DNA from: Methylobacterium sp. E-065
GTDB taxonomy: Bacteria > Pseudomonadota > Alphaproteobacteria > Rhizobiales > Beijerinckiaceae
Assembly: GCF_022829605.1 (NCBI RefSeq)
Contig: NZ_JAKSYD010000112.1
Location: 1 to 64,000 of the forward strand
Length of the DNA: 64,000 bases
Direction of reading: 5' to 3'
The notes below the pieces were generated by a model, which was not told the DNA's origin, did no database searches, and was given only the letters and a program-made list of their open reading frames with translations. Below are positions 27,789-39,067 of the stretch, piece after piece; positions within the stretch are counted from its first letter, which is position 1, and every line of letters starts with the position of its first letter. A program made the position numbers and the translations under genes.

Positions 27789-28781
27789 TCAGCCGCCCAA
27801 GGTCGGCGCGAGGCCGGAGAGCATCGCCGTGCCGAGCACCAGCACGAAGGCGGCGGCCACCAGTTCGAGGCCGCCGAGCGCCAGGAGGCCGACCCGGCCC
27901 CGCCCGCCAGCAAGGCGCAGGGCCGCGCGCTTGGCGAAGACCGCGAGGCCGGCCAGCGCCGTGGTGGTGAGCGCCGTCCCCAGCGCCATGGCGAGCACCG
28001 CCAGCACGCCCGCCCCGGGGACGCCCTGCGACACCGCGAAGACCAGGACCAGCACAGCCCCCGCGCAGGGGCGCGAACCGGCAGCCAAGACAACCCCGGC
28101 CCGCTCGCGCCACGTATCCATCGTCTCAAGCGCCTCCGGTCCGGGCAGGTGGCTGCAGCCGGGCCCGCATGGGGCGTCGAGATGGACCAGGCGCCCGGCC
28201 TTGCGCCATGTCAGCACCAGCCCGATCAGGGCGACGAGGGCGAAGCTCGCGGTTTCGATCGCGGTGCCGGCGCGGGTGATGCCGGCCGCCGTGGCGTTCA
28301 GGATCAGGCTTCCGATCCCCATGATCGCCCCGGCGACGAGCGCCTGGAGCAAAGCCGCGCAGAAGCTGAGCGTGCAGCCGCGCCGGAACGCCCGCTCGCC
28401 CGCCAGGATGTAGCCGGCGATCACCGCCTTGCCGTGCCCCGGGCCGGCGGCGTGGAACACGCCGTACGCGAAGGCGAGTCCGACCAGCGGGCTCCAGCTG
28501 CCGCCGCCGCGCAGCGCCATGACGGCCGCGTTGAGGCTGCGCGAAAAGCTGGCTTGCAGCGCCAGGATGATCCCCCCGAGGCCGGTCGCCGCCGGGGCCG
28601 CTTCGCGAAACCCGATGCCGAAGGGCGAGCGCGGCGGCGGGGCGGTGAAGCCGGGCGCCACGAGCCACGCGATCCCGGCCGCCAGGAGCGCTGCGAGACC
28701 GATGGCCAGCGCCATGAGGCCGAGCCTCAGGCCCAGCCGTCCAGCCCCGGCGGGGGCGGCGATCCCGATGCCTACGGACAC
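27789..28781 (-). CDS. NicO/RcnA-family nickel-cobalt transporter
   Basis: A 330-residue membrane protein of the NicO family (relatives of E. coli RcnA), which moves Ni2+ or Co2+. The family motif is in AYGVFHAAGPGHGKAVIAGY, with His and Asp/Gly positions typical for the first conserved region; six or more hydrophobic segments follow. A soluble loop with HLDAPCGPGCSHLPG, rich in Cys and His, may bind metal. The gene overlaps its upstream partner, the DUF1007 protein, by 10 bases, a pairing seen in many proteobacteria. Direction of transport and the metal are not shown by sequence. Confidence 0.83.
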   Translation of the reverse strand: MSVGIGIAAPAGAGRLGLRLGLMALAIGLAALLAAGIAWLVAPGFTAPPPRSPFGIGFREAAPAATGLGGIILALQASFSRSLNAAVMALRGGGSWSPLVGLAFAYGVFHAAGPGHGKAVIAGYILAGERAFRRGCTLSFCAALLQALVAGAIMGIGSLILNATAAGITRAGTAIETASFALVALIGLVLTWRKAGRLVHLDAPCGPGCSHLPGPEALETMDTWRERAGVVLAAGSRPCAGAVLVLVFAVSQGVPGAGVLAVLAMALGTALTTTALAGLAVFAKRAALRLAGGRGRVGLLALGGLELVAAAFVLVLGTAMLSGLAPTLGG

Positions 28782-29446
28782 GCGACGAGCACCCGGCTGG
28801 AGAACTGAACCCCGTAGGAGGATGCGGCGGTCAGCGCCTCGAAGAAGGCCTCGGTCATGCCCGGGGATCCAGCCTCGGCGGTCTTCGGCTGCTCGGTCTT
28901 CGGGCGGGTGACGGTGGCGGCGCAGCCCTGCGGCGCGCCGGCCAGCGTCGCGGCTTCGGGCCCTTCGGCGAACGAGAAGGCGACGAAGTAGGTCGGGTCA
29001 TAGACCTCCAGGGCGGCAACCCCCCGCCCCTGCTGGACCGGACTCTTCAGCGGCAGCAGGAAGGTCATGACCAGGGCCTTGTCCTCCATGCGGGCCGCCG
29101 GCTCCTTCGGATCGGCGAAGGCCTGCTCCCTGCCGCCGACCTTCAGCTTCGTGAAGTAGCCGAACTCGGCGAGGTTGGCGGTGTTCTCGGCGGCGAGCCC
29201 GGCGAGTTCGTCGGGGCTGAGTTTGCCGTCCTTGTTGGTGTCGAGGCCCTGCGTGACGAAGGCGGTGTATTCGGGGTCGAAGCTCCATGTGTCGCGCACG
29301 CCCACGAGCTTGCCGTTCTCGTAGACGAGCTGCGCCTTCGCGGTCACCCAGACGTGTGGGTGCGCGGAAGCTCCGGTGGCCGCGCAGGCGAGGATGGCGG
29401 CCAAAGCGGCGGCGCGAAGGGTCTGGCAATGCGCGGCGATCGGCAT
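28772..29446 (-). CDS. DUF1007-family periplasmic protein
   Basis: A 224-residue exported protein with a signal peptide (LRAAALAAILACAATGASAH, cleaved near residue 28) followed at once by HPHVWV, the hallmark of DUF1007 proteins. The segment DTNKDGKLSPDEL at about residues 69-81 is a canonical EF-hand-like calcium loop. The C-terminus carries two Cys. Coupling to the NicO transporter by a 10-base overlap suggests a metal-binding partner in the periplasm. Function of the family is not established. Confidence 0.8.
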   Translation of the reverse strand: MPIAAHCQTLRAAALAAILACAATGASAHPHVWVTAKAQLVYENGKLVGVRDTWSFDPEYTAFVTQGLDTNKDGKLSPDELAGLAAENTANLAEFGYFTKLKVGGREQAFADPKEPAARMEDKALVMTFLLPLKSPVQQGRGVAALEVYDPTYFVAFSFAEGPEAATLAGAPQGCAATVTRPKTEQPKTAEAGSPGMTEAFFEALTAASSYGVQFSSRVLVACP

Positions 29447-29526
29447 GGACGGTTGGCGCTCGCGACAGGAAGGGACCGGTGGTCCTTCCTCGCGCTCCGG
29501 TTGGGCAAAAGCGAGGCGAGTGCCGC

Positions 29527-30435
29527 CTACTCGCCCGCGTCGAGGCCCATCAGCTGGAAGCTCACCCGCAGGTCGTTCGACATCGGGATGTCGAGGCGCT
29601 CGCCGTTGGGCAGGCGCTTGAGGAACCAGCGCTCGTAGGTCCAGCGTAAGGCCCGGGACTCGGCCAGCCGCGTGAAGGTCTGCTGCACGATTCCAGCAAG
29701 CTCCGGATCGTCCTTGCGGAACATGATGCCATAGGGCTCGTAGGAGAGCTTGTCGGGCAGGACCGCGTAGTTCGCCCCGTCCTGCGCGTCGGTGGCGATC
29801 AGCCCGTAGAGCAGCACGTCGTCGGTGGCGAAGGCGTCGGCCTTACCGGCCTTCACCATCGCGTAGGATGCGGCGTGGTCAGGGGCGGTCACCACCTGCG
29901 CGGCGATCTTCAGCCGGGCAAGCTGGTCGCGCACGGCCTTCTCGTTGGTGGTGCCGGCGGTGACCACCACGGTCCTCCCGGCGAGGTCGCGATAGGAGGC
30001 GATCCCGGAGCCCCGCTTCACCAGCAATTGCGTCGCGCTGATGTAGTCCACCGGCGAGAAGGCGACCTGCTTGCGCCGCTCGGCGTTGGCGGTGGTCGAG
30101 CCGCATTCGAGGTCGATCTTGCCGGAGGTCACCGCCTCGATGCGGGTCTCGGCGCTGACCGGTGCGTAGCGGATCTTCACGGGCCGGCCGATCGCAGTCT
30201 GGACGTCGTCCGCGATCTCGCCGCAAAGATCGAGGGCGTAGCCGATCGCCCTCGGGCTGCTGTCCGGGTTCTTGCCGGCCACGAAGGAGAACGGCACCGA
30301 GCTTTCCCGGTAGCCGAGCACGATCTCGCCGCGCTCGGCGACGCTCTTGAGCGTGCCGGTGAGCACCTCCACGGCATAAGCCGGGGTCGCGCCCGTCAGC
30401 GCCAGAACAATCGCTGCCACGAGCCGCATCGTCAT
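29527..30435 (-). CDS. Orphan amino-acid ABC transporter substrate-binding protein (GltI-like)
   Basis: A 302-residue periplasmic binding protein of the glutamate/aspartate type. ATG 30435 follows AAGGAGCG at good spacing; the signal peptide MTMRLVAAIVLALTGATPAYA follows. Family sequence includes ERGEIVLGYRESSVPFSFVA, KIDLECGSTTANAERRKQVA and RTVVVTAGTTNEKAVRDQLA. No permease or ATPase gene is adjacent; it lies 157 bases downstream of the DctA-like gene on the same strand. A clear paralogue is the first gene of the complete Glt system at 38066, whose permeases it may use. Confidence 0.88.
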   Translation of the reverse strand: MTMRLVAAIVLALTGATPAYAVEVLTGTLKSVAERGEIVLGYRESSVPFSFVAGKNPDSSPRAIGYALDLCGEIADDVQTAIGRPVKIRYAPVSAETRIEAVTSGKIDLECGSTTANAERRKQVAFSPVDYISATQLLVKRGSGIASYRDLAGRTVVVTAGTTNEKAVRDQLARLKIAAQVVTAPDHAASYAMVKAGKADAFATDDVLLYGLIATDAQDGANYAVLPDKLSYEPYGIMFRKDDPELAGIVQQTFTRLAESRALRWTYERWFLKRLPNGERLDIPMSNDLRVSFQLMGLDAGE

Positions 30436-30592
30436 CGTCCGCTCCTTCGAAGCGTATCTTTGGCTGCCAGCAGCGTCACATATCGCGATCTTGCGCCAAC
30501 CCCTCCACACAGGAGGTAGGAGAGAGCCCTGCGTCCCGCGATGTGCGAGAACCGGAGCCTCTGGATCAGGCCCCGCTGGCAAATCTCTGCAA

Positions 30593-31873
30593 CTACTCCG
30601 CCGGCGACGGCACGGTCCCCACATGGTCGAGCCGCTGATCCGTGGCGGTGAGCTGCCCCTCCCACTTGGCCACCGCCACCGTGGCGACGCTGTTGCCGAG
30701 CACGTTGGTGGCCGAGCGGCCCATGTCGAGGAACTGGTCGATGCCGATGATCAGCAGCAGCCCGGCCTCCGGGATGTTGAAGTGCGACAGCGTCGCCGAG
30801 ATCACCACCAGCGAGGCGCGCGGCACACCGGCCATGCCCTTCGAGGTCACCATCAGCAGGAGCAGCATCGTGAGCTGCTGCCCATAGGTCAGCGGGATGT
30901 TGTAGGCCTGGGCGATGAACATCACCGCGAAGGTGCAGTACATCATCGAGCCGTCGAGGTTGAACGAGTAGCCCATCGGCAGAACGAACGAGGTGATGCG
31001 GTTCGGTACGCCGAATGTCTCGAGGTTGGTCAGCATCTTCGGGTAGGCCGCCTCGCTCGACGCGGTCGAGAAGGCGAGCACGAAGGGCTCCTTGATCAGG
31101 TTGAACAGGCGCACGATGCCGCCGCCGCCGAGCAGCAGGAAGCCGACGCCCATCAACAGAGCCCAGAGCACGCCGAGACCGATGTAGAACTCGACGAGGA
31201 ACTTGCCGTAGGTCACCAGCACGCCGATGCCCTGCGTGGTGATCGTGGCCGCGATGGCGGCGAACACCGCCACGGGGGCGAACATCATCACGTAGCCCGT
31301 CACCTTCAACATGACGTCGGCCACGCCCTCGATGCCCTTCGCCAGGAGTTGCCCCTTCTCGCCGAGCGCCGCGAGGCCCACGCCGAAGAAGATCGAGAAG
31401 ACGACGATCTGCAGGATCTCGTTGTTGGCCATCGCCTCGACGGCGCTCTTCGGCACGAGGTGCGTGACGAACTCCTTGAGCGACAGCGAAGCCGCTTTGA
31501 GACCCGTGCCGGCGCCGGCATCGGGCAGCGGCAGGTTCAGGTTCACGCCCGGCTGCATGAGGTTGACCAGGATCAGCCCCAGCATCAGCGAGCAGAACGA
31601 CGCGCCGACGAACCAGAGCAGCGCCTTGCCGCCGACCCGACCCACTGAGGCGGTGTCCCCGAGATGCGCAATGCCGACCACCAGGGTGGAGAATACCAGC
31701 GGCGCGATGATCATCTTGATCAGCCGCAGGAACACGTCGGAAATCAGCGCGATGTAGCCGGCGATCTCCTTCGCCGTCTGTGGATCCGGCCAGGTGATGC
31801 TGCAGGCATAGCCCACCGCGATCCCGAGGAGCATGCCGATGAAGATCATCGTCGTGAGTCGTGAACCCTTCAT
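30593..31873 (-). CDS. dctA: Dicarboxylate/amino acid:cation symporter (DctA/GltP family)
   Basis: A 426-residue secondary transporter of the DAACS family that takes up C4-dicarboxylates or glutamate/aspartate with protons or sodium. ATG 31873 follows GAGGAGC. The protein shows eight membrane helices with two re-entrant loops: ASSEAAYPKMLTNLETFGVP (serine-rich HP1 region), SFVLPMGYSFNLDGSMMYCT (NMDGT-like motif) and GIDQFLDMGRSATNVLGNSV (NxxD-like region of helix 8). The family is certain; dicarboxylate versus acidic amino acid is not. It is divergent from livH. Confidence 0.9.
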   Translation of the reverse strand: MKGSRLTTMIFIGMLLGIAVGYACSITWPDPQTAKEIAGYIALISDVFLRLIKMIIAPLVFSTLVVGIAHLGDTASVGRVGGKALLWFVGASFCSLMLGLILVNLMQPGVNLNLPLPDAGAGTGLKAASLSLKEFVTHLVPKSAVEAMANNEILQIVVFSIFFGVGLAALGEKGQLLAKGIEGVADVMLKVTGYVMMFAPVAVFAAIAATITTQGIGVLVTYGKFLVEFYIGLGVLWALLMGVGFLLLGGGGIVRLFNLIKEPFVLAFSTASSEAAYPKMLTNLETFGVPNRITSFVLPMGYSFNLDGSMMYCTFAVMFIAQAYNIPLTYGQQLTMLLLLMVTSKGMAGVPRASLVVISATLSHFNIPEAGLLLIIGIDQFLDMGRSATNVLGNSVATVAVAKWEGQLTATDQRLDHVGTVPSPAE

Positions 31874-31937
31874 CGGACGGCTCCTCGCCTTGGCCCGGGA
31901 TGAACGCATCTTAAAGTTCGTTAACGTGACGCAGGAA

Positions 31938-31952
31938 TTGCGCCATGCGCAA
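31938..31952. promoter_or_regulatory. Inverted repeat in the dctA-livH divergent region
   Basis: TTGCGC-CAT-GCGCAA is a perfect 6-3-6 inverted repeat in the 239-base gap between the divergent dctA-like and livH genes. It resembles GTTGCG-TGG-CGCAAC at 25666-25680. A regulator is not identifiable. Confidence 0.35.
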
Positions 31953-32112
31953 GCCCAATCGGGGGGCGTGACTCGGGTCTTCGACTGTTTTCGCGCGACG
32001 CTTCCACGGGGATGAAACCAGTGGCCCACGTGCTACGGCTGCGGTACGGGACTTGCCCTGCCAAGCTGCCTGCTGTTTCAACAGGCGGCCCGGAACCTGC
32101 GCGCGAGAGTAC

Positions 32113-33030
32113 ATGGACGTCTTCGTACAGCAGCTCATCAATGGGCTGACGCTCGGCTCGATCTATGGCCTGATCGCCATCGGCTACACGATGGTGTTCG
32201 GCATCATCGGCATGGTGAACTTCGCCCATGGCGACGTCTTCATGGTCTCGTGCTTCATCGCGCTGATCACCTTCCTGCTGTTGACCACTTGGCTCGGCAT
32301 CAGCTCGATCGCGCTGGCCTTCCTAGTCGTGCTGGTGGTCGCCATGGTGCTGACTGCCCTCTGGGGCTGGGCGATCGAGCGCATCGCCTACCGCCCCTTG
32401 CGCGGCTCGTTCCGGCTGGCGCCGCTGATCTCGGCGATCGGCGTGTCGATCTTCCTGTCGAACTTCGTGCAGGTGGTGCAGGGCGCGCGCAACAAGCCGA
32501 CGCCACCGATGTTCTCGGGCGGCATCACCCTGTTCGAGCGCGATGGTTACGCGGTGTTCCTGGCCTGGAAGCAGGTGCTGATCATGGCGGTGACCGCCGT
32601 GCTGCTCACCGGCTTCTGGTATCTCGTGCAGCGCACGCCGTTCGGCCGGGCGCAGCGCGCCTGCGAGCAGGACCGCAAGATGGCGGCGCTCCTCGGGATC
32701 GACGTCGACCGCACGATCTCGCTGACCTTCGTGCTCGGCGCCGCGCTGGCAGCGGTCGCGGGCGTCCTCTACCTCATGTATTACGGCGTCGTGTCGTTCT
32801 CTGACGGGTTCGTGCCCGGCGTGAAGGCGTTCACCGCGGCGGTGCTGGGCGGCATCGGCTCGCTCCCCGGGGCTGTGCTCGGCGGCCTGATCATCGGGTT
32901 GATCGAGACCTTCTGGTCGGCCTATTTCTCCATCGAGTACAAGGACGTGGCGGCTTTCTCGATCCTCGCGATCGTGCTGATCTTCATGCCCTCGGGCATC
33001 CTGGGCCGGCCCGAGGTCGAGAAGGTCTGA
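32113..33030 (+). CDS. livH: Branched-chain amino acid ABC transporter permease LivH
   Basis: LivH is one of two membrane subunits of the high-affinity leucine/isoleucine/valine importer. ATG 32113 gives 305 residues beginning [20 protein letters not shown], the family N-terminus; [20 protein letters not shown] is the diagnostic helix. The C-terminal cytoplasmic-loop motif region [20 protein letters not shown] is conserved. It is the first gene of a tightly packed liv operon; its stop overlaps livM by one base. Confidence 0.94.
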   Translation: MDVFVQQLINGLTLGSIYGLIAIGYTMVFGIIGMVNFAHGDVFMVSCFIALITFLLLTTWLGISSIALAFLVVLVVAMVLTALWGWAIERIAYRPLRGSFRLAPLISAIGVSIFLSNFVQVVQGARNKPTPPMFSGGITLFERDGYAVFLAWKQVLIMAVTAVLLTGFWYLVQRTPFGRAQRACEQDRKMAALLGIDVDRTISLTFVLGAALAAVAGVLYLMYYGVVSFSDGFVPGVKAFTAAVLGGIGSLPGAVLGGLIIGLIETFWSAYFSIEYKDVAAFSILAIVLIFMPSGILGRPEVEKV

Positions 33031-34424
33031 TGGCTGCCTCGCAGACTGCCCTTCCCGGCTCCGTCATGGCCGGCATCCTGCGCGACTGCGCCCTCTACGC
33101 CCTCGTGGCCTTCGGCCTGTGCGTGCCGATCATCGCCTACCGCACTGATCCCGGGCCGGGGACCGACCTCGTGCTCGTTCCGCGCTGGGGGCTGGTGGCG
33201 GCGCTCTGCGCGGCGGTCTTCGTCCTTCGCCTCGTCCAACGGCTCGTGCTGCTGCGCCGGGACGCCCGGCGGGCGCTGACCCCCGCCCCGACCCAGGCGA
33301 CCGAGGCGGTGCACGGTGAGCCCGATGCGGGTCAGAAGAACTCGAAGCTCGGTCTCTGGCTGTTCATTGCCGTCGCGCTGACCCTGCCGATTCTCTCCAC
33401 GCTCGCGACCGGCGGCCTGTCTTCGGCGCGCTACTGGATCGATCTCGGCATCCTGATCCTGACCTACGTGATGCTCGGCTGGGGCCTGAACATCGTCGTC
33501 GGCCTCGCGGGGCTGCTCGACCTCGGCTACGTCGCCTTCTACGCGGTCGGTGCCTATTCCTACGCGCTGCTCTCGACCACCTTCGGCCTGTCGTTCTGGA
33601 TCTGCCTGCCGCTGGCCGGCCTGTTCGCTGGCCTGTGGGGCATGATCCTGGGCTTCCCCGTCCTGCGTCTGCGCGGCGATTACCTCGCGATCGTGACCCT
33701 GGCGTTCGGCGAGATCATCCGCCTCGTGCTGATCAACTGGACCGACGTGACCGGGGGGGGCGCCGGCATTTCGTCGATCCCCCGGGCGACCTTCTTCGGG
33801 ATTCCGTTCACGGCGGGCGATGATGGGTTCGCCGCGACCTTCGGCATCCCGTACGATTCGATGCACCGGCTCGTGTTCCTGTACTACCTGATCCTGGGGC
33901 TCGCCCTGATCACCAACTTCGTCACCCTGCGCCTGCGCCGGCTGCCGATCGGGCGGGCCTGGGAGGCCCTGCGCGAGGACGAGATCGCCTGCCGGTCGCT
34001 CGGGATCGACACGACGGCGACCAAGCTCACGGCCTTCGCGCTGGGCGCGGCCTTCGGGGGCATCGCCGGGTCGTTCTTCGCCGTGCGCCAGGGCTTCATC
34101 AGCCCGGAGAGCTTCAACTTCCTGGAGAGCGCCATCATCCTGGCGATCGTCGTGCTCGGCGGCATGGGCAGCCAGGTCGGCGTCGCCATCGCGGCGGTGG
34201 CGATGGTCGGTGGGCCCGAGATGCTGCGCAACCTCGGCTTCCTGAAGGCCGTGTTCGGAGAGGGCTTCGATCCGAACGAGTACCGCCTGCTGCTGTTCGG
34301 GCTCGCCATGGTGGCCATGATGGTCTGGCGACCGCGCGGGCTGATCTCGGAGCGCCTGCCCTCGGTGTCGCTGGGCAAGCGCCGTGCCGTCTCGGGCGCG
34401 CATGTAAGCGAGGGGCACGGCTGA
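33030..34424 (+). CDS. livM: Branched-chain amino acid ABC transporter permease LivM
   Basis: The second permease subunit, 464 residues. An N-terminal region with two or three membrane segments (residues ~12-75) precedes the conserved core, as in E. coli LivM. Core markers are [40 protein letters not shown] and [20 protein letters not shown], then [20 protein letters not shown]. Start and stop each overlap the neighbouring gene by one base (TGATG), which indicates translational coupling. Confidence 0.94.
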   Translation: MAASQTALPGSVMAGILRDCALYALVAFGLCVPIIAYRTDPGPGTDLVLVPRWGLVAALCAAVFVLRLVQRLVLLRRDARRALTPAPTQATEAVHGEPDAGQKNSKLGLWLFIAVALTLPILSTLATGGLSSARYWIDLGILILTYVMLGWGLNIVVGLAGLLDLGYVAFYAVGAYSYALLSTTFGLSFWICLPLAGLFAGLWGMILGFPVLRLRGDYLAIVTLAFGEIIRLVLINWTDVTGGGAGISSIPRATFFGIPFTAGDDGFAATFGIPYDSMHRLVFLYYLILGLALITNFVTLRLRRLPIGRAWEALREDEIACRSLGIDTTATKLTAFALGAAFGGIAGSFFAVRQGFISPESFNFLESAIILAIVVLGGMGSQVGVAIAAVAMVGGPEMLRNLGFLKAVFGEGFDPNEYRLLLFGLAMVAMMVWRPRGLISERLPSVSLGKRRAVSGAHVSEGHG

Positions 34425-35325
34425 TGGCGGCCCATCCGGATAGCCGGGCGGCTGCCGCCCCGCCGGTGCTCGCGGTCGAGCACCTGACCATGCGATTCGG
34501 CGGCCTGGTCGCCGTCTCCGACCTGTCCTTCGAGGCCCGGCGCGGCGACATCACCGCGCTGATCGGCCCGAACGGGGCCGGCAAGACCACGGTGTTCAAC
34601 TGCATCACCGGCTTCTACAAGCCGACCGAGGGCATGCTGACCCTGTCTCATGCGGACGGCACCACGCACCTGCTGGAGCGGCTGCCGAACCATCAGGTCA
34701 ACCGCACCGCCCGGGTGGCCCGGACCTTCCAGAACATCCGCCTGTTCCAGGGCATGACCGTGCTGGAGAACCTGCTGGTCGCCCAGCACGCGCCGCTGAT
34801 GCGCGCCTCGGGCTATACGATCCTGGGCCTGCTCGGCCTCAAGACCTACCGGGACGCGCAAGCCGCCGCGATCGAGCGCGCCAAGGCGTGGCTCACCCGC
34901 ATCGACCTGATGGACCGGGCCGACGACCCGGCCGGCGCCCTGCCGTATGGCGCCCAGAGGCGTCTGGAGATCGCCCGGGCGATGTGCACCGATCCGGTGC
35001 TGCTCTGCCTGGACGAGCCGGCGGCGGGCCTCAACCCGCGCGAATCGGCCGAGCTGAACACGCTGCTGCGCCACATCCGGGACGAGCACGACACCTCGGT
35101 CCTGCTGATCGAGCACGACATGTCGGTGGTGATGGAGATCTCCGACCACGTGGTGGTGCTCGATTACGGCCAGAAGATCGCCGACGGCACCCCCGCCGAG
35201 GTGCGCTCCGACCCGAAGGTGATCGCCGCCTATCTCGGCGTTGAGGACGAGGAGGTGGAGGCCGTGGAGGCCGAGGTCGGGATCAGCGTGCCGCACGGGC
35301 ACGACGTTCAGACGGGGCAATCGGC

Positions 35326-35329
<4 letters not shown>
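34424..35329 (+). CDS. livG: Branched-chain amino acid ABC transporter ATP-binding protein LivG
   Basis: A 301-residue ATPase subunit. After a short Ala-rich leader it reads [20 protein letters not shown]. Walker [10 protein letters not shown] is near residue 47; the LivG-specific insertion [20 protein letters not shown] and the signature-like [15 protein letters not shown] follow, with Walker [16 protein letters not shown] and the switch His in [15 protein letters not shown]. It overlaps livM by one base and livF by four. Confidence 0.95.
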
Positions 35330-36119
<790 letters not shown>

Positions 36120-36123
<4 letters not shown>

Positions 36124-36497
36124 GCATGCTGCAGGAGATCCTGTACGAGGAGCCGTCAGCCTGGCTGTTCCTGCTCGTCACCGTGGTGATGGGCGGCTGG
36201 GCCGGCTGGATGGCGGCCCGCGGCATCGCCCGGGGCTGGCGGCCGTTCTGGCAATGCGCCCTTGCGCTTCTGCTCGTGGCGGCTGCCGTGCGCTTCATCC
36301 ACTACGCCCTGTTTTCGGGCACGCTGCTGTCGCTGCACTACTATGCGGTCGACGCTGTCGTGGTCATGATCATCGGCGCGGCGGGCTTCCGCTACACGCG
36401 GACGCGCCAGATGACGAGCCAGTACCGCTGGCTCTACGAGAAGACCTCACCGCTGACATGGCGCGAACGCGCGCCCGCAGCGGGCGGGGTCCGATGA
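36120..36497 (+). CDS. DUF6867-like small membrane protein of the liv operon
   Basis: A 125-residue protein with three hydrophobic segments (about residues 14-34, 45-65 and 75-92, including FLLVTVVMGGWAGWMAARGI). The C-terminus is cytoplasmic-looking and basic. It starts within the livF stop (ATGA) and lies 49 bases before livK, so it is an integral part of this transporter operon. Similar small proteins occur in liv operons of Rhizobiales and I assign DUF6867 from recall. Its role is unknown; an accessory subunit is possible. Confidence 0.7.
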
Positions 36498-36546
36498 GTG
36501 CGGCCGGATCCGCACGTGCGGTCCTGACGATAAGGGGAAGTACGCG

Positions 36547-37668
<1,122 letters not shown>

Positions 37669-37701
37669 GACCGGACGGTTCTTCGATCCCGTAAGTCAGT
37701 C

Positions 37702-37740
37702 CGACGCCGCTCCGCATCCTATCTGTGGGGCGGCGTCGTC
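37702..37740 (+). terminator. Terminator of the liv operon
   Basis: GACGCCGCTCC and GGGGCGGCGTC pair across an ~11-base loop, with one G-T wobble, followed by CGTCGTTTG. It lies about 35 bases after the livK stop. The T-run is short. End coordinates are accurate to a few bases only. Confidence 0.7.
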
Positions 37741-38065
37741 GTTTGAGATGCGGTGCATTCGTCAGTCTTGATGGCGGATACGCCGTCGAGCCCCCGTGCG
37801 TACGCCTAAGAAGTGTGCATGATGCCGCTGGCACGAGCGGCAGGCCGGCTCGACGTCTTGGAGGCGTTCATGAGGGGGGTAGGTATCGCGTCTGCGCGTA
37901 TGCATACGAGCGTGGCCGCGCCCTATCCGCATTCAGCCGCGTTCGCGCGCGGAGACTCGATCCTCCTCCCGGCACCATCATTGCAAAGGCGTCGCCCGAG
38001 CGGGCGGGCCTGTAGGCTCAGCCGCCTGCCGACACCGTTCGGCCCGATCCAGGAGTTCCGTACCG
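37740..38065. other. Intergenic region upstream of gltI
   Basis: About 325 bases after the liv terminator with no supported gene. It contains a perfect 12-base palindrome CGTATGCATACG at 37897-37908, a possible operator for the glt operon. No clear promoter hexamers seen by eye. Confidence 0.5.
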
Positions 38066-38989
38066 ATGCAGTCTGATATCGCTCGCCGCGGCGTTGCCGC
38101 GGCGCTGGGTCTGACCCTCGCCCTCGCCCCCATGAGTCTCCGGGCGCAGGAGCTGACCGGCACCCTCAAGAAGGTCAAGGATTCCAACGCCATCGTCATC
38201 GGCTACCGCGATGCGTCCGTGCCGTTCTCGTATCTCGGAGGCGACCAGAAGCCGGTCGGCTACGCGCTCGAGATCTGCAACAAGATCGCCGACGCCGTGA
38301 AGACCAAGCTCAACCTCCCGAACCTCGAGGTGAAGCTCAACCCGGTCACCTCCGCCACCCGCATCCCGCTGATGGCGAACGGCACGATCGACTTGGAGTG
38401 CGGCTCGACCACCAACAATGCCGAGCGCGAGAAGCAGGTGTGGTTCACCAACTCGCACTTCCTGACCGCCACGCGCTACGTCTCGAAGAAGTCGGCCAAC
38501 CTGCACACGATCGAGGACCTGAAGGGCAAGACCGTCGTGTCGACCTCGGGCACCACGAACATCAAGCAGATCAACGAGGCCAACACGGAGCGTAAGCTCG
38601 GCCTGACGATCCTGCCGGCCAAGGACCATGCCGAGGCGTTCCTAATGGTCGAGACCGGCCGCGCCGCCGCCTTCGTGATGGACGACGTGCTGCTCGCCTC
38701 GCTCGCCGCGTCCTCCAAGGACCCGTCAGCCTACGAGATCTCCACCGAGGCCCTGTCGAAGCCTGAGCCCTACGGCATCATGCTGCGCAAGGACGACACG
38801 GAGTTCAAGAAGGTCGCGGACGACGCCACCGCCAAGCTCTACACGAGCCCCGAGGGCAAGGCGCTCTACGACACGTGGTTCACGAAGCCGATCCCGCCGC
38901 GCAACATCAACCTCAACCTGCCGATGAGCGCGGAGATGAAGAAGCAGTTCACGACGCCGATCTCGAGCCCCGATCCGGCGGCCTACTGA
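38066..38989 (+). CDS. gltI: Glutamate/aspartate-type ABC transporter substrate-binding protein
   Basis: A 307-residue periplasmic binding protein with a signal peptide ending near LAPMSLRAQE. The mature part reads LTGTLKKVKDSNAIVIGYRD and ASVPFSYLGGDQKPVGYALE, with MANGTIDLECGSTTNNAERE and VVSTSGTTNIKQINEAN, all typical of GltI. It heads a complete operon: two permeases and an ATPase follow. It is paralogous to the orphan binding protein at 29527. Exact specificity (Glu, Asp, or both) is inferred from family. Confidence 0.92.
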   Translation: MQSDIARRGVAAALGLTLALAPMSLRAQELTGTLKKVKDSNAIVIGYRDASVPFSYLGGDQKPVGYALEICNKIADAVKTKLNLPNLEVKLNPVTSATRIPLMANGTIDLECGSTTNNAEREKQVWFTNSHFLTATRYVSKKSANLHTIEDLKGKTVVSTSGTTNIKQINEANTERKLGLTILPAKDHAEAFLMVETGRAAAFVMDDVLLASLAASSKDPSAYEISTEALSKPEPYGIMLRKDDTEFKKVADDATAKLYTSPEGKALYDTWFTKPIPPRNINLNLPMSAEMKKQFTTPISSPDPAAY

Positions 38990-39008
38990 GATCCAGCGAT
39001 ACGATGAT

Positions 39009-39038
39009 GCGCACCGCGGGCAAAGGCTTGCGGTGCGC
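39009..39038 (+). terminator. Intercistronic hairpin between gltI and gltJ
   Basis: GCGCACCGC (39009-39017) and GCGGTGCGC (39030-39038) form a 9-base-pair stem 20 bases after the gltI stop, without a T-run. Such hairpins behind binding-protein genes commonly protect the upstream message and lower permease expression. Confidence 0.6.
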
Positions 39039-39067
39039 CTCTGTAAGTTCACAGTAGAAGCGGCGCG

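Noticed and set aside
31911-31924. TTAA-AGTTCG-TTAA upstream of the dctA-like gene as a third CtrA site
   Set aside because: The spacer is six bases, not seven, which puts the half-sites out of phase with the consensus.
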